From Acinetobacter vivianii (GTDB lineage: Bacteria; Pseudomonadota; Gammaproteobacteria; Pseudomonadales; Moraxellaceae): a stretch of DNA of 64,000 nucleotides. Below the pieces are notes generated by a model, which was not told where the DNA came from, made no database searches, and was given only the letters and a program-made list of their open reading frames with translations. The stretch is taken from assembly GCF_014635885.1 (NCBI RefSeq), contig NZ_BMDR01000005.1, positions 62,001 through 126,000 on the forward strand. The letters are read 5' to 3'. The position numbers and the translations under genes were made by a program. The first letter of the stretch is position 1; each line of letters starts with the position of its first letter. Positions 10,271-21,098 of the stretch are shown one piece after another.

Positions 10271-10290
10271 TAGAAATCGTGATGTTCTAG

Positions 10291-10325
10291 TAGAGGTTAA
10301 TAGTTGCCTATTAGCCTCTATTTTT
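10291..10325 (+). terminator. Intra-operon hairpin terminator between hcp and tssE
   Basis: A 13-bp stem (10291-10303 with 10308-10320, one G-T wobble) closes on the loop TTGC and is followed by five T residues. It lies between hcp and tssE, which are on the same strand. It probably works as a partial terminator or 3' stabiliser that sets the hcp to baseplate transcript ratio. Confidence 0.8.
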
Positions 10326-10346
10326 CCAAGATATTGTTCTTAAAAA

Positions 10347-10823
10347 ATGAATTTAGATCATTTATATCCTTACGGTTTTCGGTCAACTTTGTTTGATCGT
10401 TTGGTGCCTGAGCAGGAAGATTATTTAAGAGGAATGTCGATTCAGCAATTACGAGAGTCTGTCGCTCGTGATCTGGAAGACTTGCTCAATAGTCGGATTG
10501 CACAATTTGATCGTGATATGGATGAATATCCACTCGCCAAGAAATCTATCTTGCAGTTTGGAATTATCGACTTCGTTGGCCTATCAACAGCCAATCCCCT
10601 AGATCGGGATAAGATTTGCCAGTCAATTGAGCAGTCAATTGCAGCACATGAGCCAAGATTGAGACAGATAAAAGTAGAAATGTTATTAGATGGTCACAAT
10701 ATGGGTTCACTTTGTTTAAGCATTCAAGCTTACTTAAACATACATCCTTTATATGAGCCGGTGTTCTTTGACGCTTTACTCAAACCTACAACACAACAAT
10801 ATGTTATTTCTGCCAGAACTTAG
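10347..10823 (+). CDS. tssE: T6SS baseplate protein TssE (gp25-like)
   Basis: The 158-residue gp25-like lysozyme-family protein without catalytic function contains the wedge-type segments FRSTLFDRLVPE and SVARDLEDLLNSR, with YPLAKKSILQFGIIDFVGL matching the gp25 core. TssE works with TssF and TssG in the baseplate wedge and starts sheath polymerisation. No clear ribosome-binding site is seen just before the ATG. It follows the hcp terminator by about 20 bp and precedes tssF by 12 bp. Confidence 0.94.
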   Translation: MNLDHLYPYGFRSTLFDRLVPEQEDYLRGMSIQQLRESVARDLEDLLNSRIAQFDRDMDEYPLAKKSILQFGIIDFVGLSTANPLDRDKICQSIEQSIAAHEPRLRQIKVEMLLDGHNMGSLCLSIQAYLNIHPLYEPVFFDALLKPTTQQYVISART

Positions 10824-10835
10824 TGTGAGCGAACT

Positions 10836-12644
10836 GTGATAGAGCAACTTTTACCGTATTATGAAAAACAACTACAAGAATTCGGTCAACAATCCAGAGA
10901 GTTTGCGCAGAAGTATCCAAAAATTGCGCAGCGACTTTCCTTAAATCAGGAACAGATTGATGACCCGCATATTGAACGGTTAATTCAAGCTTTTTCCCTG
11001 ATCGCTGCACGTATTGATAAAAAATTAGAAGACAGTTACGACGTATTTACTCATTCTTTGTTTGAGGTGATGTTTCCTCAATATTTACGTCATTTTCCCG
11101 CGTGTACGGTTGTTAGCTTTGAAGATATTAATAAACTAAAACAGCTTACGGCTGCCCATATTATTCCGCAAAAAACAGCTTTGAAATCGCGTAGCTTTAA
11201 AGGGGTTCAATGCGAGTTTAATACCACCAATGATGTTCGCTTATTGCCGATTTCATTGATACAGTTAGAGTTTCAAACCTCGCCAAGTACCCACATGCAT
11301 TTGAACCAGAATGCCACTTTGAGCCTGAAATTTGAAATTTTTAATGATGCACAAAAGTGGATGTTAGATGAGAAATTGCCGATTTATCTGGATGCAATTT
11401 CAAACTTTCCGTTGCAGGTTCTGGACAGTATTTTCCGCAAAGATACTGGCTTCGCCCTACGTGTTGGGCAGCATGTGGTAGAAATCAGTAATCCATTTGA
11501 GGTGATGGGTTTTACGGAGCAGGAAAGCTTGTTACCGATTGATCAGCATACCCATCATGCTTATCGTTTACTGATGGAATATTTTTGCTTCCCTGAAAAA
11601 TTCAATTATCTGAATCTGGATTTAAGCCGCTTAAAAGGATTGCTTAACCAGCAAAATCAGTTTGAAATCCTGATTCATCTCAAACTGAATTTAAATGATC
11701 AGGCGGTAGTACGGAATTACTCTGAGCTGAATATCGCAAACTTTAAGCTATTTACCACACCTGCCATAAATCTGTTTGAAAAACAGGCTGAGCCGCAGAA
11801 AATTTCTCATACCCAATTGCAATATCCATTGATCACCGATGCGCATCATCCTGAGCTTTATCAGGTCTATTCGGTGATTGAAATGAATATGGTACGTGAG
11901 AAAACCAATCAGGAACAAACTCATCTTCCTGTATTGCCATTTTTTGCGATGAGTCATTACCAAAACGATAAAGTACAGTTCTTTTATTCGCTGAATTACG
12001 TGCCTGCACAAAATAAAACCACACAAATGGGCTATTCAATCGTTTCAAAACATTTGAAACCTTATGAAATTAAATCAGATTTTATTAGTACCCGCTTACT
12101 TTGCTCAAACGGTGATTTGCCGCATGAGGCTTTAAGCCAAAGTAATAATATCCTGAATCTGAATGACAGCAGTCTGGCGCGACGTGCATTGATTTTAAAG
12201 CGTCCGACATCGCCTTTCCATTTTGACAAAAATAAAAATGAACAGTGGCGTATTATTTCCCATCTTTCACTCAATACTTTGGCATTGATGAAAGGGGATG
12301 CCTTGAGTCATGTCAAAGAGTTGTTGGCCTTATATAATTTACCGCATTCAAAAGAAAATATTTTACTCATTGATGCGCTTAAGCAGCTGAGCTTTTCAAC
12401 CACCAATAAACTGGTGAACTCTAAACCTTTCCCGATGTTTATTCGCGGGGTTAAGGCCGAACTTGCCGTCAACAAGAGCGTATTTAGAGGCCATAGTTTA
12501 TATATTTTCAGTCAATTGCTTAGCCATATTTTCAATCTGAAAGTTCAGATTAACAGTTTTGTCGATGTGGTCGTGAAAGACAGTCTTAATCAGCAGGAGA
12601 TATACCAATGCGTGCAGAACGTTGGTGGCAAGACTCTTCTGTAG
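10836..12644 (+). CDS. tssF: T6SS baseplate protein TssF
   Basis: The 602-residue protein starts from GTG at 10836 (MIEQLLPYYEKQL) and has the TssF (VasA/ImpG) signatures FAQKYPKIAQRL and IERLIQAFSLIAARI near the N-terminus. Two copies of TssF and one of TssG form the core of each baseplate wedge. The 3' end overlaps the tssG start by 37 bp, so the two partners are probably translationally coupled. Length is typical. Confidence 0.95.
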   Translation: MIEQLLPYYEKQLQEFGQQSREFAQKYPKIAQRLSLNQEQIDDPHIERLIQAFSLIAARIDKKLEDSYDVFTHSLFEVMFPQYLRHFPACTVVSFEDINKLKQLTAAHIIPQKTALKSRSFKGVQCEFNTTNDVRLLPISLIQLEFQTSPSTHMHLNQNATLSLKFEIFNDAQKWMLDEKLPIYLDAISNFPLQVLDSIFRKDTGFALRVGQHVVEISNPFEVMGFTEQESLLPIDQHTHHAYRLLMEYFCFPEKFNYLNLDLSRLKGLLNQQNQFEILIHLKLNLNDQAVVRNYSELNIANFKLFTTPAINLFEKQAEPQKISHTQLQYPLITDAHHPELYQVYSVIEMNMVREKTNQEQTHLPVLPFFAMSHYQNDKVQFFYSLNYVPAQNKTTQMGYSIVSKHLKPYEIKSDFISTRLLCSNGDLPHEALSQSNNILNLNDSSLARRALILKRPTSPFHFDKNKNEQWRIISHLSLNTLALMKGDALSHVKELLALYNLPHSKENILLIDALKQLSFSTTNKLVNSKPFPMFIRGVKAELAVNKSVFRGHSLYIFSQLLSHIFNLKVQINSFVDVVVKDSLNQQEIYQCVQNVGGKTLL

Positions 12645-13603
12645 TCGACCAGATTTTTAAAAAAGCAGGCTCATTTGAGTTTATTCAGTCGACGCGTTTA
12701 TTACGTCATTTACCTGTACCATCTCGTCAGCAGGACTGGTCTGATGACTTTAAGTTTGGAACGTCATTCAGCCTAAGTTTCCCTGCGACCGAAATTGAAG
12801 AGCTGAGCTATCAGGATGAGCGTATTCATTTAACCAATCTGGTGGTCGGTCTCACCGGTACACAGGGTGCACTACCTTATACCTATACCAATAAATTAAA
12901 GCAGAGTTCGCGTCAGCAACGTCAGGAAATTAAAGCATTTTTAGGCTTGTTTAACCATAAGCTCACGACAAAATATGTCGATGCCAGCATTGCCTATAAT
13001 CTCCCTGTTCGCTATGAGATTGAGCAAAAAAATCATTATCTCGATATTTTACATGCCTTAAATGGTTATATTCGTTCCCAGCACGAACAGCATGATCTGG
13101 ATGAATATTTTGCTGAATTTTCTGGTTTGATGCAGGGGCAGAATAATACTGCGCATGCCTTGAAAACCATTTTGGGACGTGTCTTTGATACCCAAGTCCA
13201 GATTCAGGAATTTATCAAAGAAAAATTCCAGTTGGGCGATGAACAGAAAACCACTTTAGGCGGTAGTCATCCAAGTTTACTGGGCATTAATACTTTCTGC
13301 GGGGATACTGTTGAGCAAATTGACGGAAAAATTGAAATTCAAATTGGCCCACTAAACCGCGAACAATATCTGGCTTTTTTACCGAATCAACCGCTGAATA
13401 AAAAATTAAAAGATCTGATCCAGACCTGGTGTAGCCCGACACTGTTTATTGATGTGCGGTTAATTCTCGATAAAAATGAAATCAGTCCGATTTGTCTGGA
13501 TTCATCTCATGAAATGGGCTTGGGTCAGGGTGCATTTTTAATGCCATCGGTACAGTTACAACATAACAGTGAAACGCGTTATGCGCTTTTAGGAGCTGCA
13601 TAA
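12608..13603 (+). CDS. tssG: T6SS baseplate protein TssG
   Basis: The 331-residue protein begins MRAERWWQDSSVVDQIFK and carries TssG (VasB/ImpH) features: FEFIQSTRLLRHLP, an early beta region with GLTGTQGALPYTYTN, and a C-terminal LGQGAFLMPSV. It starts inside tssF, and its stop codon shares one base with the start of the next gene, a tightly packed arrangement. It is the wedge partner of TssF. Confidence 0.95.
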   Translation: MRAERWWQDSSVVDQIFKKAGSFEFIQSTRLLRHLPVPSRQQDWSDDFKFGTSFSLSFPATEIEELSYQDERIHLTNLVVGLTGTQGALPYTYTNKLKQSSRQQRQEIKAFLGLFNHKLTTKYVDASIAYNLPVRYEIEQKNHYLDILHALNGYIRSQHEQHDLDEYFAEFSGLMQGQNNTAHALKTILGRVFDTQVQIQEFIKEKFQLGDEQKTTLGGSHPSLLGINTFCGDTVEQIDGKIEIQIGPLNREQYLAFLPNQPLNKKLKDLIQTWCSPTLFIDVRLILDKNEISPICLDSSHEMGLGQGAFLMPSVQLQHNSETRYALLGAA

Positions 13604-15027
13604 TGATTAAGAAAATACTCGCGACTTTAATCACCTGTTTTATTCTGGTTGCACTGATTGTGATCTTCTATTGGAGAGATACGCAATATTTACCTGAATC
13701 AGCTGACCTGATTAATTACTTCCTGATTCTGCCTATTGTCATTACATTTGTATTGCTTTCGCCTTGGTTGATTTATAAAGGCTACCAAAAATATAAAGAG
13801 AAAAAGCAACAAGCTTTGGCCGCTGAGCAAAATAACAATACAGCAGAAGATGAGCAAGCACCTGTCGCACAAGAAAGTAAGTGGTTGAATGTTAATTTAT
13901 ATTCCGCTGCGGCTTATAGTGCATTAGGTGAAAATGATGCCATCCTGACAGGGATTAAAGAATTTGCCAGTCCACAGCTCGATCCACATTTATTGAGCTT
14001 TCAGGGATTGCCGATTTTATCCTATCGTATTGAAGAGCTGGATCAGCAAGTCCGTCAGGATGAAGAGGATGAATCGCAGTTTTTATCTATTCGGCAACAG
14101 CGGATCATGGCGCTGATTCAGCATCAGATTGAACAGCACAGTGATATTCTAGTTTCTATTTCAGACCATTTAAAACGGTCTAGTCTGTTTTATGAAAGCC
14201 AGAATTTGCATGAATATCGTATGCATCCTGCATGGATTGACCCGAGTTTTTCAGGAGAAGAGCACAGTGAAGAGATTCAGATCGAACAGGTTTACCGCTT
14301 AGATAAGTTAAATTTACATATTTTGCTGTCTGAGGATGTTGTTCATACATGGAATGACCAAAGTAGTAATGAAATGATCCAGACGATTTTCTATGATCTG
14401 GGCATCATTCCACAAAAATTCCATATTGAATATCATTTTATCAGTGCAGCATCGACGGATCAGAATGTGGTCGAGTTAATCGAACGGATTCAAAAGCAGC
14501 CCAATGAAATTTCATTGATCATTACTGCAGACTCGGAAATTGATCAGGAAATCGTAGATGAAAAGGTATGGGGCTTGAGTGCCTATACGCCTGCTGAATT
14601 TGTCGGTAGTAGTTGTGTGGCGCATCCAGATGTACAGCTGCTACAGCAACAGCCTTTAAAAACGTTAAAGCTGGTCTCTCATCAAAATAATTTAGACCAA
14701 ATATTCAAAGAGCTAGAAATACATGATTTACCACAATACCAAGATGAAGAACCTTTTGTACTGGTGGTCGAGGATGGCACCGATATCAAGGTGGTCAAAA
14801 AGCTGGATCAGTTTTTTGCACAAAGCCCAGTAGAGCAGCATCATTATTTATATTGTAAACCTGCTGCTGGGAATACCCAGAACGTGGCAAAAGTTTTTGG
14901 ATTGATGTTGGGGGCACATCTTCCAGATCAACAGGTTGCCTTTGTTTATGGACAAAATTTAAAAGCATTTATTCAAACTTTCCCAGAGATCTCACCAGAT
15001 CAGGAAAGTGTAGCAATTGCTGATTGA
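13603..15027 (+). CDS. Acinetobacter T6SS membrane-anchored accessory protein (AsaB position)
   Basis: The 474-residue protein has two N-terminal transmembrane segments (about 4-24 and 37-59), a basic stretch (KGYQKYKEKKQQ), then a large soluble domain with no family I can name. Its place between tssG and tssM is where published Acinetobacter loci have the accessory gene asaB. The two-helix N-terminus resembles the start of TssM and may help it join the membrane complex; this is inference. It overlaps tssG by one base and precedes tssM by 28 bp, so it is co-transcribed with core genes. Confidence 0.8.
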   Translation: MIKKILATLITCFILVALIVIFYWRDTQYLPESADLINYFLILPIVITFVLLSPWLIYKGYQKYKEKKQQALAAEQNNNTAEDEQAPVAQESKWLNVNLYSAAAYSALGENDAILTGIKEFASPQLDPHLLSFQGLPILSYRIEELDQQVRQDEEDESQFLSIRQQRIMALIQHQIEQHSDILVSISDHLKRSSLFYESQNLHEYRMHPAWIDPSFSGEEHSEEIQIEQVYRLDKLNLHILLSEDVVHTWNDQSSNEMIQTIFYDLGIIPQKFHIEYHFISAASTDQNVVELIERIQKQPNEISLIITADSEIDQEIVDEKVWGLSAYTPAEFVGSSCVAHPDVQLLQQQPLKTLKLVSHQNNLDQIFKELEIHDLPQYQDEEPFVLVVEDGTDIKVVKKLDQFFAQSPVEQHHYLYCKPAAGNTQNVAKVFGLMLGAHLPDQQVAFVYGQNLKAFIQTFPEISPDQESVAIAD

Positions 15028-15055
15028 TTAACTTTATTAAGAATTTGAGAACTCA

Positions 15056-18000
15056 ATGTATACCATTTTAGGTTATCTGTGGCAGTACATCACTAATCCT
15101 AAGGCAATCATTGCTTTGTCCTTATTTGTGGCGCTTATTTCTTCATATTCGTCGATTCCGCGTCATATCTTCTGGGCGCTGGCGGCGACTTATGCTTTTG
15201 GCCTGATTGTGTATGGAATTTACTGGTTGATCCAGCGAAAACGCCATGCGGAACAAGGTGAGGAACTTGCCAATGCGATTGAGCAGGACAGCAAGGCTGA
15301 ATACGGACAACAAAAAGATAAAGCCGAACTACAGCTAATCCAGCAGCAGATGAAAGAATCGATCCAGTTGATTCGCAAATCTAAACTGGGCGATAAAAAG
15401 GGCAATGCCGCTTTATACGAATTGCCTTGGTATATGGTGATTGGTAACCCAGCCGCAGGTAAGAGTTCGGCAATTTATAATTCTGGATTAAAGTTCCCAT
15501 TTGAAGAAACCCATCAAAAGATGGTGTCAGCTGGGTTGAGCGGTACACGTAACTGTGACTGGTTCTTCTCAACAGAAGGGATCTTGCTCGATACTGCAGG
15601 CCGTTATTCGGTGTACTCGGAAGATCATTCTGAATGGTTGGGTTTCTTAAATATCTTGAAGAAGAACCGTTCTAAGGCACCTGTGAATGGTCTGATCGTG
15701 ATTGTCAGTATTGCTGAATTGATCAGCCAAAGTCCTGAAAACTCATTGAAACTAGCCAAGAATTTACGTGCCCGTATTCAGGATTTAACCGAGCGACTTG
15801 AAGTTATTGTTCCTGTTTATCTAGTGTTCTCTAAAATGGACTTGATTGCAGGTTTTACCGAGTTCTTCGATTGTTATGAATCACAGGAATACAATCAGGC
15901 TTGGGGCGCAACGCTGCCGTATGAGCAAAACTCATCTCAGAATGCCGTCGAATTATTCGAAAAACATTACAGCATTCTTTACGATGGTCTCAAAAGCGTC
16001 AGCACCACGCATTTAAGTCGTCGTCATTCGCAAAATATTTCTCCAAGTGTGATGACATTCCCACTGGAATTTAAAACCTTAAAACCTGCATTAAAAAGCT
16101 TTATCGGCACTTTGTTTGAAGATAACCCGTATCAGTTCCAACCTGTGTTCCGTGGTTTTTATTTCACTAGTGCTTTGCAGGAAGGCATTATTGAAAGTCC
16201 AATGACGGAAAATATTGCACAAGAGTTCCAGCTTCAGCAGATTCAGGCCAATGGTCAGGAGGGCGTGAGTCCATCTCTTGCACCAAATCACGGCTATTTC
16301 TTACAAGGTCTATTCTCCAATGTTATTTTGCGAGATAAGGACTTGGTCAAACAGCATATTAATCCTGCGAAAAAGCGTCAGCGCTATATTGGGTTTATTG
16401 CAGCACTGGTGGGCGTTTCACTGGTCTTGGGTGTATGGGTGTGGTCATATCGCAATAACCAGCAATTGATTGCAGATGTGCAGGCCGATTTAGATAAAGT
16501 GGTGCATTTGGAAAAAGCCTCAGGTCAACAGCTTTCAACCCAGCTTGAAGCTTTACTGATCTTGCAGGAACGCTTGCAACAGCTGGATGAGTTCAACGAT
16601 CATCGTCCACTCAAATTTAGCTTTGGTTTGTACCAAGGCAATCAGTTGCGTGAGAGCTTAAAAGCAGAATACTTAAAAGGGATCAAGCAGATTGTTTTGA
16701 CGCCGACCCAACAAAATATTGCTCAGTATCTGCAACGTGTAAAAAATAATGAAGCAACCTTGAAAGCCAACCACGTTAATGTGGAAATCAAACAGGTTGC
16801 CAAGACTCAACAATATCTGGAGCCTTCGGACAGTAATCCGCAAGATGCCTATAATGCATTAAAAGCATACTTAATGATGAGCAATCCAGAATATATGGAT
16901 AGCAGTCATTTAAGTGATCAGGTGTCGCGTTTCTGGCGTTCTTGGCTGGATGCCAACCGTGGTCAGATGCCGCGTGGCGAAATGATTCAGGATGCGGAAA
17001 AAATTCTTTCTTATGCCATGACATTGGCAAATCAGGAAGGTTTCCCTGTACTTGAAACAGATGCGCAAGTGGTTGATCAAACACGTCAGGTACTGTTGTC
17101 AGTCATTCGTGGTATGCCAGCACGTGACCGTGTTTATAACGAAATCAAGATGCGTGCAGCAGTCCGTTTCCCTGCGGTGACAGTGGGACAGATCGTCGGT
17201 GAGCAAAACCGTTCAATTGTATTGGGCAGCTATGCATTACCAGGTGTGTTTACACAAAAAGCATGGGATGAATATGTTGAAAAAGCGATTGATGAAGCTG
17301 CGAATAAACCAACAGACAGTAAAGACTGGGTGTTGAATAGCCGTCAATCTGATGATTTAACCTTCTCGGGTAGCCCGGAGCAGATTCGCAAACAGCTGGT
17401 TGCATTGTATAAGCAGGAATATGTGACGGAATGGAAGAAGTTCCTGAGCGGTATTTATTATGCCAAAGCCGTTCAGTTTAGCCAGCAAGTCAAGACCATT
17501 GATATCTTGGGTGAACCACAAAACTCACCAATCCGTACGTTATTACAACGTATTGCTATCGAGACCAACTGGGATAATCCGATTGTACAGGCTGAGCTTG
17601 CTGTACCTGAAAAAGGTTTTGTGGCTTGGTTCAAGCGTAAAGTATTGAACAACTCGGATGATAGAGCTGCTGCTCAAGCGGTGAATAGAGCGCAGGGTGC
17701 GATTTCTCAAGAATACCAGATGTTCTATCAATTGGTTCGTAAGCGCGATGATTTACAAGATAAATCTCTGTTTGATGAATACATGAATAATCTTGCGCAA
17801 GTACGCAGCAAGTTCAATGATCTGAAAACAGCAGGCGAGATTGGCCCAAGCGCGATGGCCTTGGTGAAACAAACCATCAATGACCAAACTTCAGTTTTCA
17901 ACATCACCCAAAAATATGTGGATGAGAAAATGATGGTAGGTCTTAAAGATACCGATCAGCAATTATTACAAAAACTGTTGATGGGACCGTTGACTCAATC

Positions 18001-18865
18001 ATTTGCCAGCTTGATTGCACCGACACAAGATGAGTTAAACAAATTGTGGGGTATTCAAGCGTATCAACCATTTAAAACCAATTTGAGCCAGAAGTATCCA
18101 TTTAACTCAAGTGTGACTTTACAGGCAACCAGTAATGAAATTGGTCAGATCTTTGGTGAAACAGGTAGCATTGCACGCTTTGTCAAAGAAGCCTTAGATC
18201 CATTTGTGATTCGCCGTGGCTATGTGTTGACTTCTAAAACTTGGAAAGATCTAGGTATTAGCCTGAACCCACAATTTGTGATGGCATTCCAGCAATATGT
18301 CGCACCAATCAATGGTATGGCAACCGGTAGTCTGGATCAGCCAGCCGCTGCGCCTGTGTCAAATCAGTCGAACTTCCAGTTCTATCCATTACCGAATCCA
18401 CAGTACTTGTCGTACACCATTGACATCGATGGTCAGCGTATGGTGTTTGAAAATGGCATTCAGCAATGGGTGAACTTCGTATGGCCAAATCAGGGTGCGA
18501 TTCCAGGTGCTCGCATTACAGCAGTGGATCTTGAAGGCAAGACCCATACCATTTTCGAAGAGCCAGGCGAATATGGGATTAACCGTTTAATCGATGCGGC
18601 ACAGCGTAAAGAGCAAAATGGTAGCTTTGAAATGACATGGACCAGCAAAGCTGAACCATCGTTAACCTTAAAAGTGAACTTCCGCCTGATTAGTGGTAAT
18701 AGCTCAGGCAATATCGGCTCAAGCCGTGGTTATGCTGGCCTGCAACTGGTAGATAAAGTGGTGACAGAAAAAGCGGTACGTGTGGTTTCTGCGCAGGCAA
18801 CCCCTGCGGGTGCTGCACCTAAACCACAACCAGCTGCACCTGCTCAGCAGGGAGTAACACCGTAA
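15056..18865 (+). CDS. tssM: T6SS membrane complex protein TssM (IcmF)
   Basis: The 1,269-residue IcmF-family protein has two N-terminal transmembrane helices (about 15-33 and 40-58) and a cytoplasmic GTPase-like domain with intact Walker [11 protein letters not shown] near residue 129 and [10 protein letters not shown] as switch motif. A third transmembrane helix (about 443-462) is followed by a large periplasmic domain ending in an Ala/Pro/Gln-rich tail. TssM spans the envelope with TssL and normally docks on the lipoprotein TssJ. No tssJ is present here, as is usual for Acinetobacter. The intact P-loop suggests nucleotide binding is retained. This is the largest gene of the operon. Confidence 0.97.
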   Translation: MYTILGYLWQYITNPKAIIALSLFVALISSYSSIPRHIFWALAATYAFGLIVYGIYWLIQRKRHAEQGEELANAIEQDSKAEYGQQKDKAELQLIQQQMKESIQLIRKSKLGDKKGNAALYELPWYMVIGNPAAGKSSAIYNSGLKFPFEETHQKMVSAGLSGTRNCDWFFSTEGILLDTAGRYSVYSEDHSEWLGFLNILKKNRSKAPVNGLIVIVSIAELISQSPENSLKLAKNLRARIQDLTERLEVIVPVYLVFSKMDLIAGFTEFFDCYESQEYNQAWGATLPYEQNSSQNAVELFEKHYSILYDGLKSVSTTHLSRRHSQNISPSVMTFPLEFKTLKPALKSFIGTLFEDNPYQFQPVFRGFYFTSALQEGIIESPMTENIAQEFQLQQIQANGQEGVSPSLAPNHGYFLQGLFSNVILRDKDLVKQHINPAKKRQRYIGFIAALVGVSLVLGVWVWSYRNNQQLIADVQADLDKVVHLEKASGQQLSTQLEALLILQERLQQLDEFNDHRPLKFSFGLYQGNQLRESLKAEYLKGIKQIVLTPTQQNIAQYLQRVKNNEATLKANHVNVEIKQVAKTQQYLEPSDSNPQDAYNALKAYLMMSNPEYMDSSHLSDQVSRFWRSWLDANRGQMPRGEMIQDAEKILSYAMTLANQEGFPVLETDAQVVDQTRQVLLSVIRGMPARDRVYNEIKMRAAVRFPAVTVGQIVGEQNRSIVLGSYALPGVFTQKAWDEYVEKAIDEAANKPTDSKDWVLNSRQSDDLTFSGSPEQIRKQLVALYKQEYVTEWKKFLSGIYYAKAVQFSQQVKTIDILGEPQNSPIRTLLQRIAIETNWDNPIVQAELAVPEKGFVAWFKRKVLNNSDDRAAAQAVNRAQGAISQEYQMFYQLVRKRDDLQDKSLFDEYMNNLAQVRSKFNDLKTAGEIGPSAMALVKQTINDQTSVFNITQKYVDEKMMVGLKDTDQQLLQKLLMGPLTQSFASLIAPTQDELNKLWGIQAYQPFKTNLSQKYPFNSSVTLQATSNEIGQIFGETGSIARFVKEALDPFVIRRGYVLTSKTWKDLGISLNPQFVMAFQQYVAPINGMATGSLDQPAAAPVSNQSNFQFYPLPNPQYLSYTIDIDGQRMVFENGIQQWVNFVWPNQGAIPGARITAVDLEGKTHTIFEEPGEYGINRLIDAAQRKEQNGSFEMTWTSKAEPSLTLKVNFRLISGNSSGNIGSSRGYAGLQLVDKVVTEKAVRVVSAQATPAGAAPKPQPAAPAQQGVTP

Positions 18866-18902
18866 TGTTAGGGACAATCACGGAACATCAGGAGGTGCTG
18901 GG

Positions 18903-19862
18903 ATGCAACAAGTAAAGACGACACCTTTGTATTACGGAAAGACACCCGCGCGTGGTGACTTTCTAAAATCCAAAGGACAATATGCGTTGATTCAGGTGCT
19001 TGATCAATGGATCACAGAAGCACTTGAACATGCCATGCGCGCGCCTGACTTCAAACAACGTTATGAGTCTTTGCCTGCCTTAGATTTCTTTATCGCCAAT
19101 CCTGCTGAGCCAATGTTTCTGGCCGCCAACCTGATTGCCAGTCAGGACAGCTCAGGGCGAGCATTTCCGATGGTGTTAAGCCAGCTACTGGAAGTTGAAC
19201 AACCGTATCAGAATCTCTTGCTGGCGCCGTATTATTACAAGTCGGTATTGGTTGATTTGTTTCAGCGTAATCGAGTATTACGCAGTATCCGTGATACCAA
19301 CATCATGCTGGAAAAGCTGAATAATCTGCCAAACACGGTTCAGTTATTTACGCCGACCGAATGTAATGGTTTCTATGAAAATCATACCATGCACTCATTT
19401 GCGCAATTGATGAAAATCAATGTCTATGAACTTGCGCAAAGCATGATTGGTCTGGGGCTATTACTGCAACCGATTTTAAAGAATGGCACCAGTCGCTTAA
19501 ACAAGGTATTGATCCTGCCGATCAATAATCATATGTATTGCTATGAAATTGCTGCCTTTTGGGTAGGCATGATTGGACGATTCTTAGGAATTAACAATAC
19601 TGAAATCCTGATTGGTATCTTGCATCGTGAGGAACCGATTCTATTTATTGGTTTTCAGGGAGCAGATATCATGGCATTGAGCGATATCTTTACCCAGAAT
19701 ATGCAGAGTGAACACTGGGTTTCATTGATTCAGGCGCAATGGATCGATGCTTATCTGGAGCAAAATGCTGGCCTTGCTACACTCGAACAATCACTTTGTC
19801 AGCGTCAGATGAGCCTTAACCAAGGCTTAAAGCTATTTCGACAAACTTTTTTAGATGAATAA
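18903..19862 (+). CDS. tagF: T6SS regulatory protein TagF
   Basis: The 319-residue protein opens with the TagF/DUF2094 signature [14 protein letters not shown] and then [12 protein letters not shown]. In Pseudomonas, TagF represses T6SS assembly post-translationally through Fha. Here the protein is longer than typical TagF domains (about 200-230 residues), with a C-terminal half (about 190-319) of unrecognised type. No Fha, PppA or PpkA gene is in the window, so control must differ. It sits between tssM and the OmpA-like gene, 2 bp before the latter. Confidence 0.88.
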   Translation: MQQVKTTPLYYGKTPARGDFLKSKGQYALIQVLDQWITEALEHAMRAPDFKQRYESLPALDFFIANPAEPMFLAANLIASQDSSGRAFPMVLSQLLEVEQPYQNLLLAPYYYKSVLVDLFQRNRVLRSIRDTNIMLEKLNNLPNTVQLFTPTECNGFYENHTMHSFAQLMKINVYELAQSMIGLGLLLQPILKNGTSRLNKVLILPINNHMYCYEIAAFWVGMIGRFLGINNTEILIGILHREEPILFIGFQGADIMALSDIFTQNMQSEHWVSLIQAQWIDAYLEQNAGLATLEQSLCQRQMSLNQGLKLFRQTFLDE

Positions 19863-19864
19863 AT

Positions 19865-20632
19865 ATGAGAAATAATTCGAAATCTTTATGGGCTGGTTTA
19901 GTCTTTGGTTTAACCGTCTTAGGCCAAAGCGCAGTGCTCAATGCGGCTCCGATCGTCGTGGAAGGTGTGGTGCCGAATGATGCCAGCAAACAGGCAATTC
20001 TGGTCAAGATGCAGTCTGTTTATGGTGCAGATCAAGTGGTCGATAAAATACAGGTTCGTCCAGTTTCAGCGCCAAATGGATGGAGTGATTCCGTAACGCG
20101 TGTGATTACACCTGACTTGAAAAAAGTTAAGCAGGGGCAATTGCGTGTGAGAGGAACACAAGTTGAATTAACGGGAAAAATGACTGATCCTAATGATATT
20201 CAGCCGACCACCAATAATTTTCAGGCTTTAGTCCAGCAGCCATATCGTTTTAATGCACAGCTTTCTGTGAATCAGGCAGAGCAAAAAATTATCGATGATG
20301 CACTTAAGAATCGAATCATTGAATTTGAATCAGGCAGTGCAATTCTGACTGCGGCAGGGCAACAGATTCTCGATGAAATGGCAGTGGCTTTAAACAAGGT
20401 TGGCGGCAAGAAAGTCAAAATTATTGGGCATACCGATAGCTCTGGCGATGCCAATAAAAATACGGTGTTAAGTCAGCAGCGTGCTGCAGCGGTACAAAGT
20501 TATCTGGTCGGTAAAAGTATTGCTGCCGACCGTTTGAGTACGGAAGGTAAGGGTTCTAGCCAACCCGTTGCTGATAATGCAACAGCAGATGGACGTCGTA
20601 AAAACCGTCGAATTGAATTTGAAGTGCTTTAA
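19865..20632 (+). CDS. tagN: T6SS-associated OmpA-like peptidoglycan-binding protein (TagN type)
   Basis: The 255-residue protein has a signal peptide ending around LNA|APIV (about residue 28), a BON-like N-terminal domain, and a C-terminal OmpA domain (about 150-255). That domain has IEFESGSAILTAAG, the peptidoglycan-binding pattern IIGHTDSSGDANKN and ADGRRKNRRIEF. It probably anchors the T6SS membrane complex to the cell wall, a job done by a TssL extension in some other bacteria. There is no lipobox Cys, so it is a soluble periplasmic protein. Confidence 0.9.
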   Translation: MRNNSKSLWAGLVFGLTVLGQSAVLNAAPIVVEGVVPNDASKQAILVKMQSVYGADQVVDKIQVRPVSAPNGWSDSVTRVITPDLKKVKQGQLRVRGTQVELTGKMTDPNDIQPTTNNFQALVQQPYRFNAQLSVNQAEQKIIDDALKNRIIEFESGSAILTAAGQQILDEMAVALNKVGGKKVKIIGHTDSSGDANKNTVLSQQRAAAVQSYLVGKSIAADRLSTEGKGSSQPVADNATADGRRKNRRIEFEVL

Positions 20633-20665
20633 CAGTTTAAATACCTACATGCGAGGGATGTGATT

Positions 20666-20929
20666 ATGGCAACACCCTATATTGTTGTTGGTTGTCCAAC
20701 CACGGGCGGTGGACAAGTCATTAGTGGAAACAGTAGCTTTTTGATTGAGGGTATTCCGATTGCCTGTGTGGGCGACAAGGCGACCTGTCCAAAGCATAAA
20801 ACGGTTGCTACGATTGTGGCGGGTGACCCAAATATGCAGGTGATGGGCAAAGCAGCAGCACGCGTGAATGATCCTTTATCATGTGGTTGCAAGTTGTTGC
20901 CGAAGCAGAGTTTGGCGGTTAGAGGCTAA
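20666..20929 (+). CDS. T6SS PAAR-domain spike tip protein
   Basis: The 87-residue single-domain PAAR protein begins MATPYIVVGCPTTGGGQVI and has the family pattern IEGIPIACVGDKATCPKH and AARVNDPLSCGCKLL. The Cys and His residues are suited to Zn binding at the cone tip. PAAR proteins cap VgrG and sharpen the spike. The ATG at 20666 has GAGG at 20653-20656 with 9-bp spacing; a GTG two codons upstream is possible. It carries no effector extension and is the last core gene of the rightward operon. The VgrG it needs must be encoded elsewhere. Confidence 0.93.
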   Translation: MATPYIVVGCPTTGGGQVISGNSSFLIEGIPIACVGDKATCPKHKTVATIVAGDPNMQVMGKAAARVNDPLSCGCKLLPKQSLAVRG

Positions 20930-20938
20930 ATAAATTTT

Positions 20939-20972
20939 AAAGCTCTTTGATGTCTCAACGGGCTTTAATTTC
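20939..20972 (+). terminator. Weak hairpin at the end of the rightward T6SS operon
   Basis: AAAGCTC (20939-20945) can pair with GGGCTTT (20960-20966) with one wobble, followed by a short T-containing stretch. It lies 10 bp after the PAAR stop codon. The stem is short and the T-run poor, so termination may be leaky into the lipoprotein genes. Confidence 0.4.
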
Positions 20973-21098
20973 TACTATAACTTAAGAAATTGGTTGAATC
21001 ATTAACATTGATATAACAGGTAAAAGCCTCTATTGGTGTTTCCGAGAAAGTAGTTAGTTGCTTGAATTTTTTATTTTTCGAATGAGGCTTATATTGTT

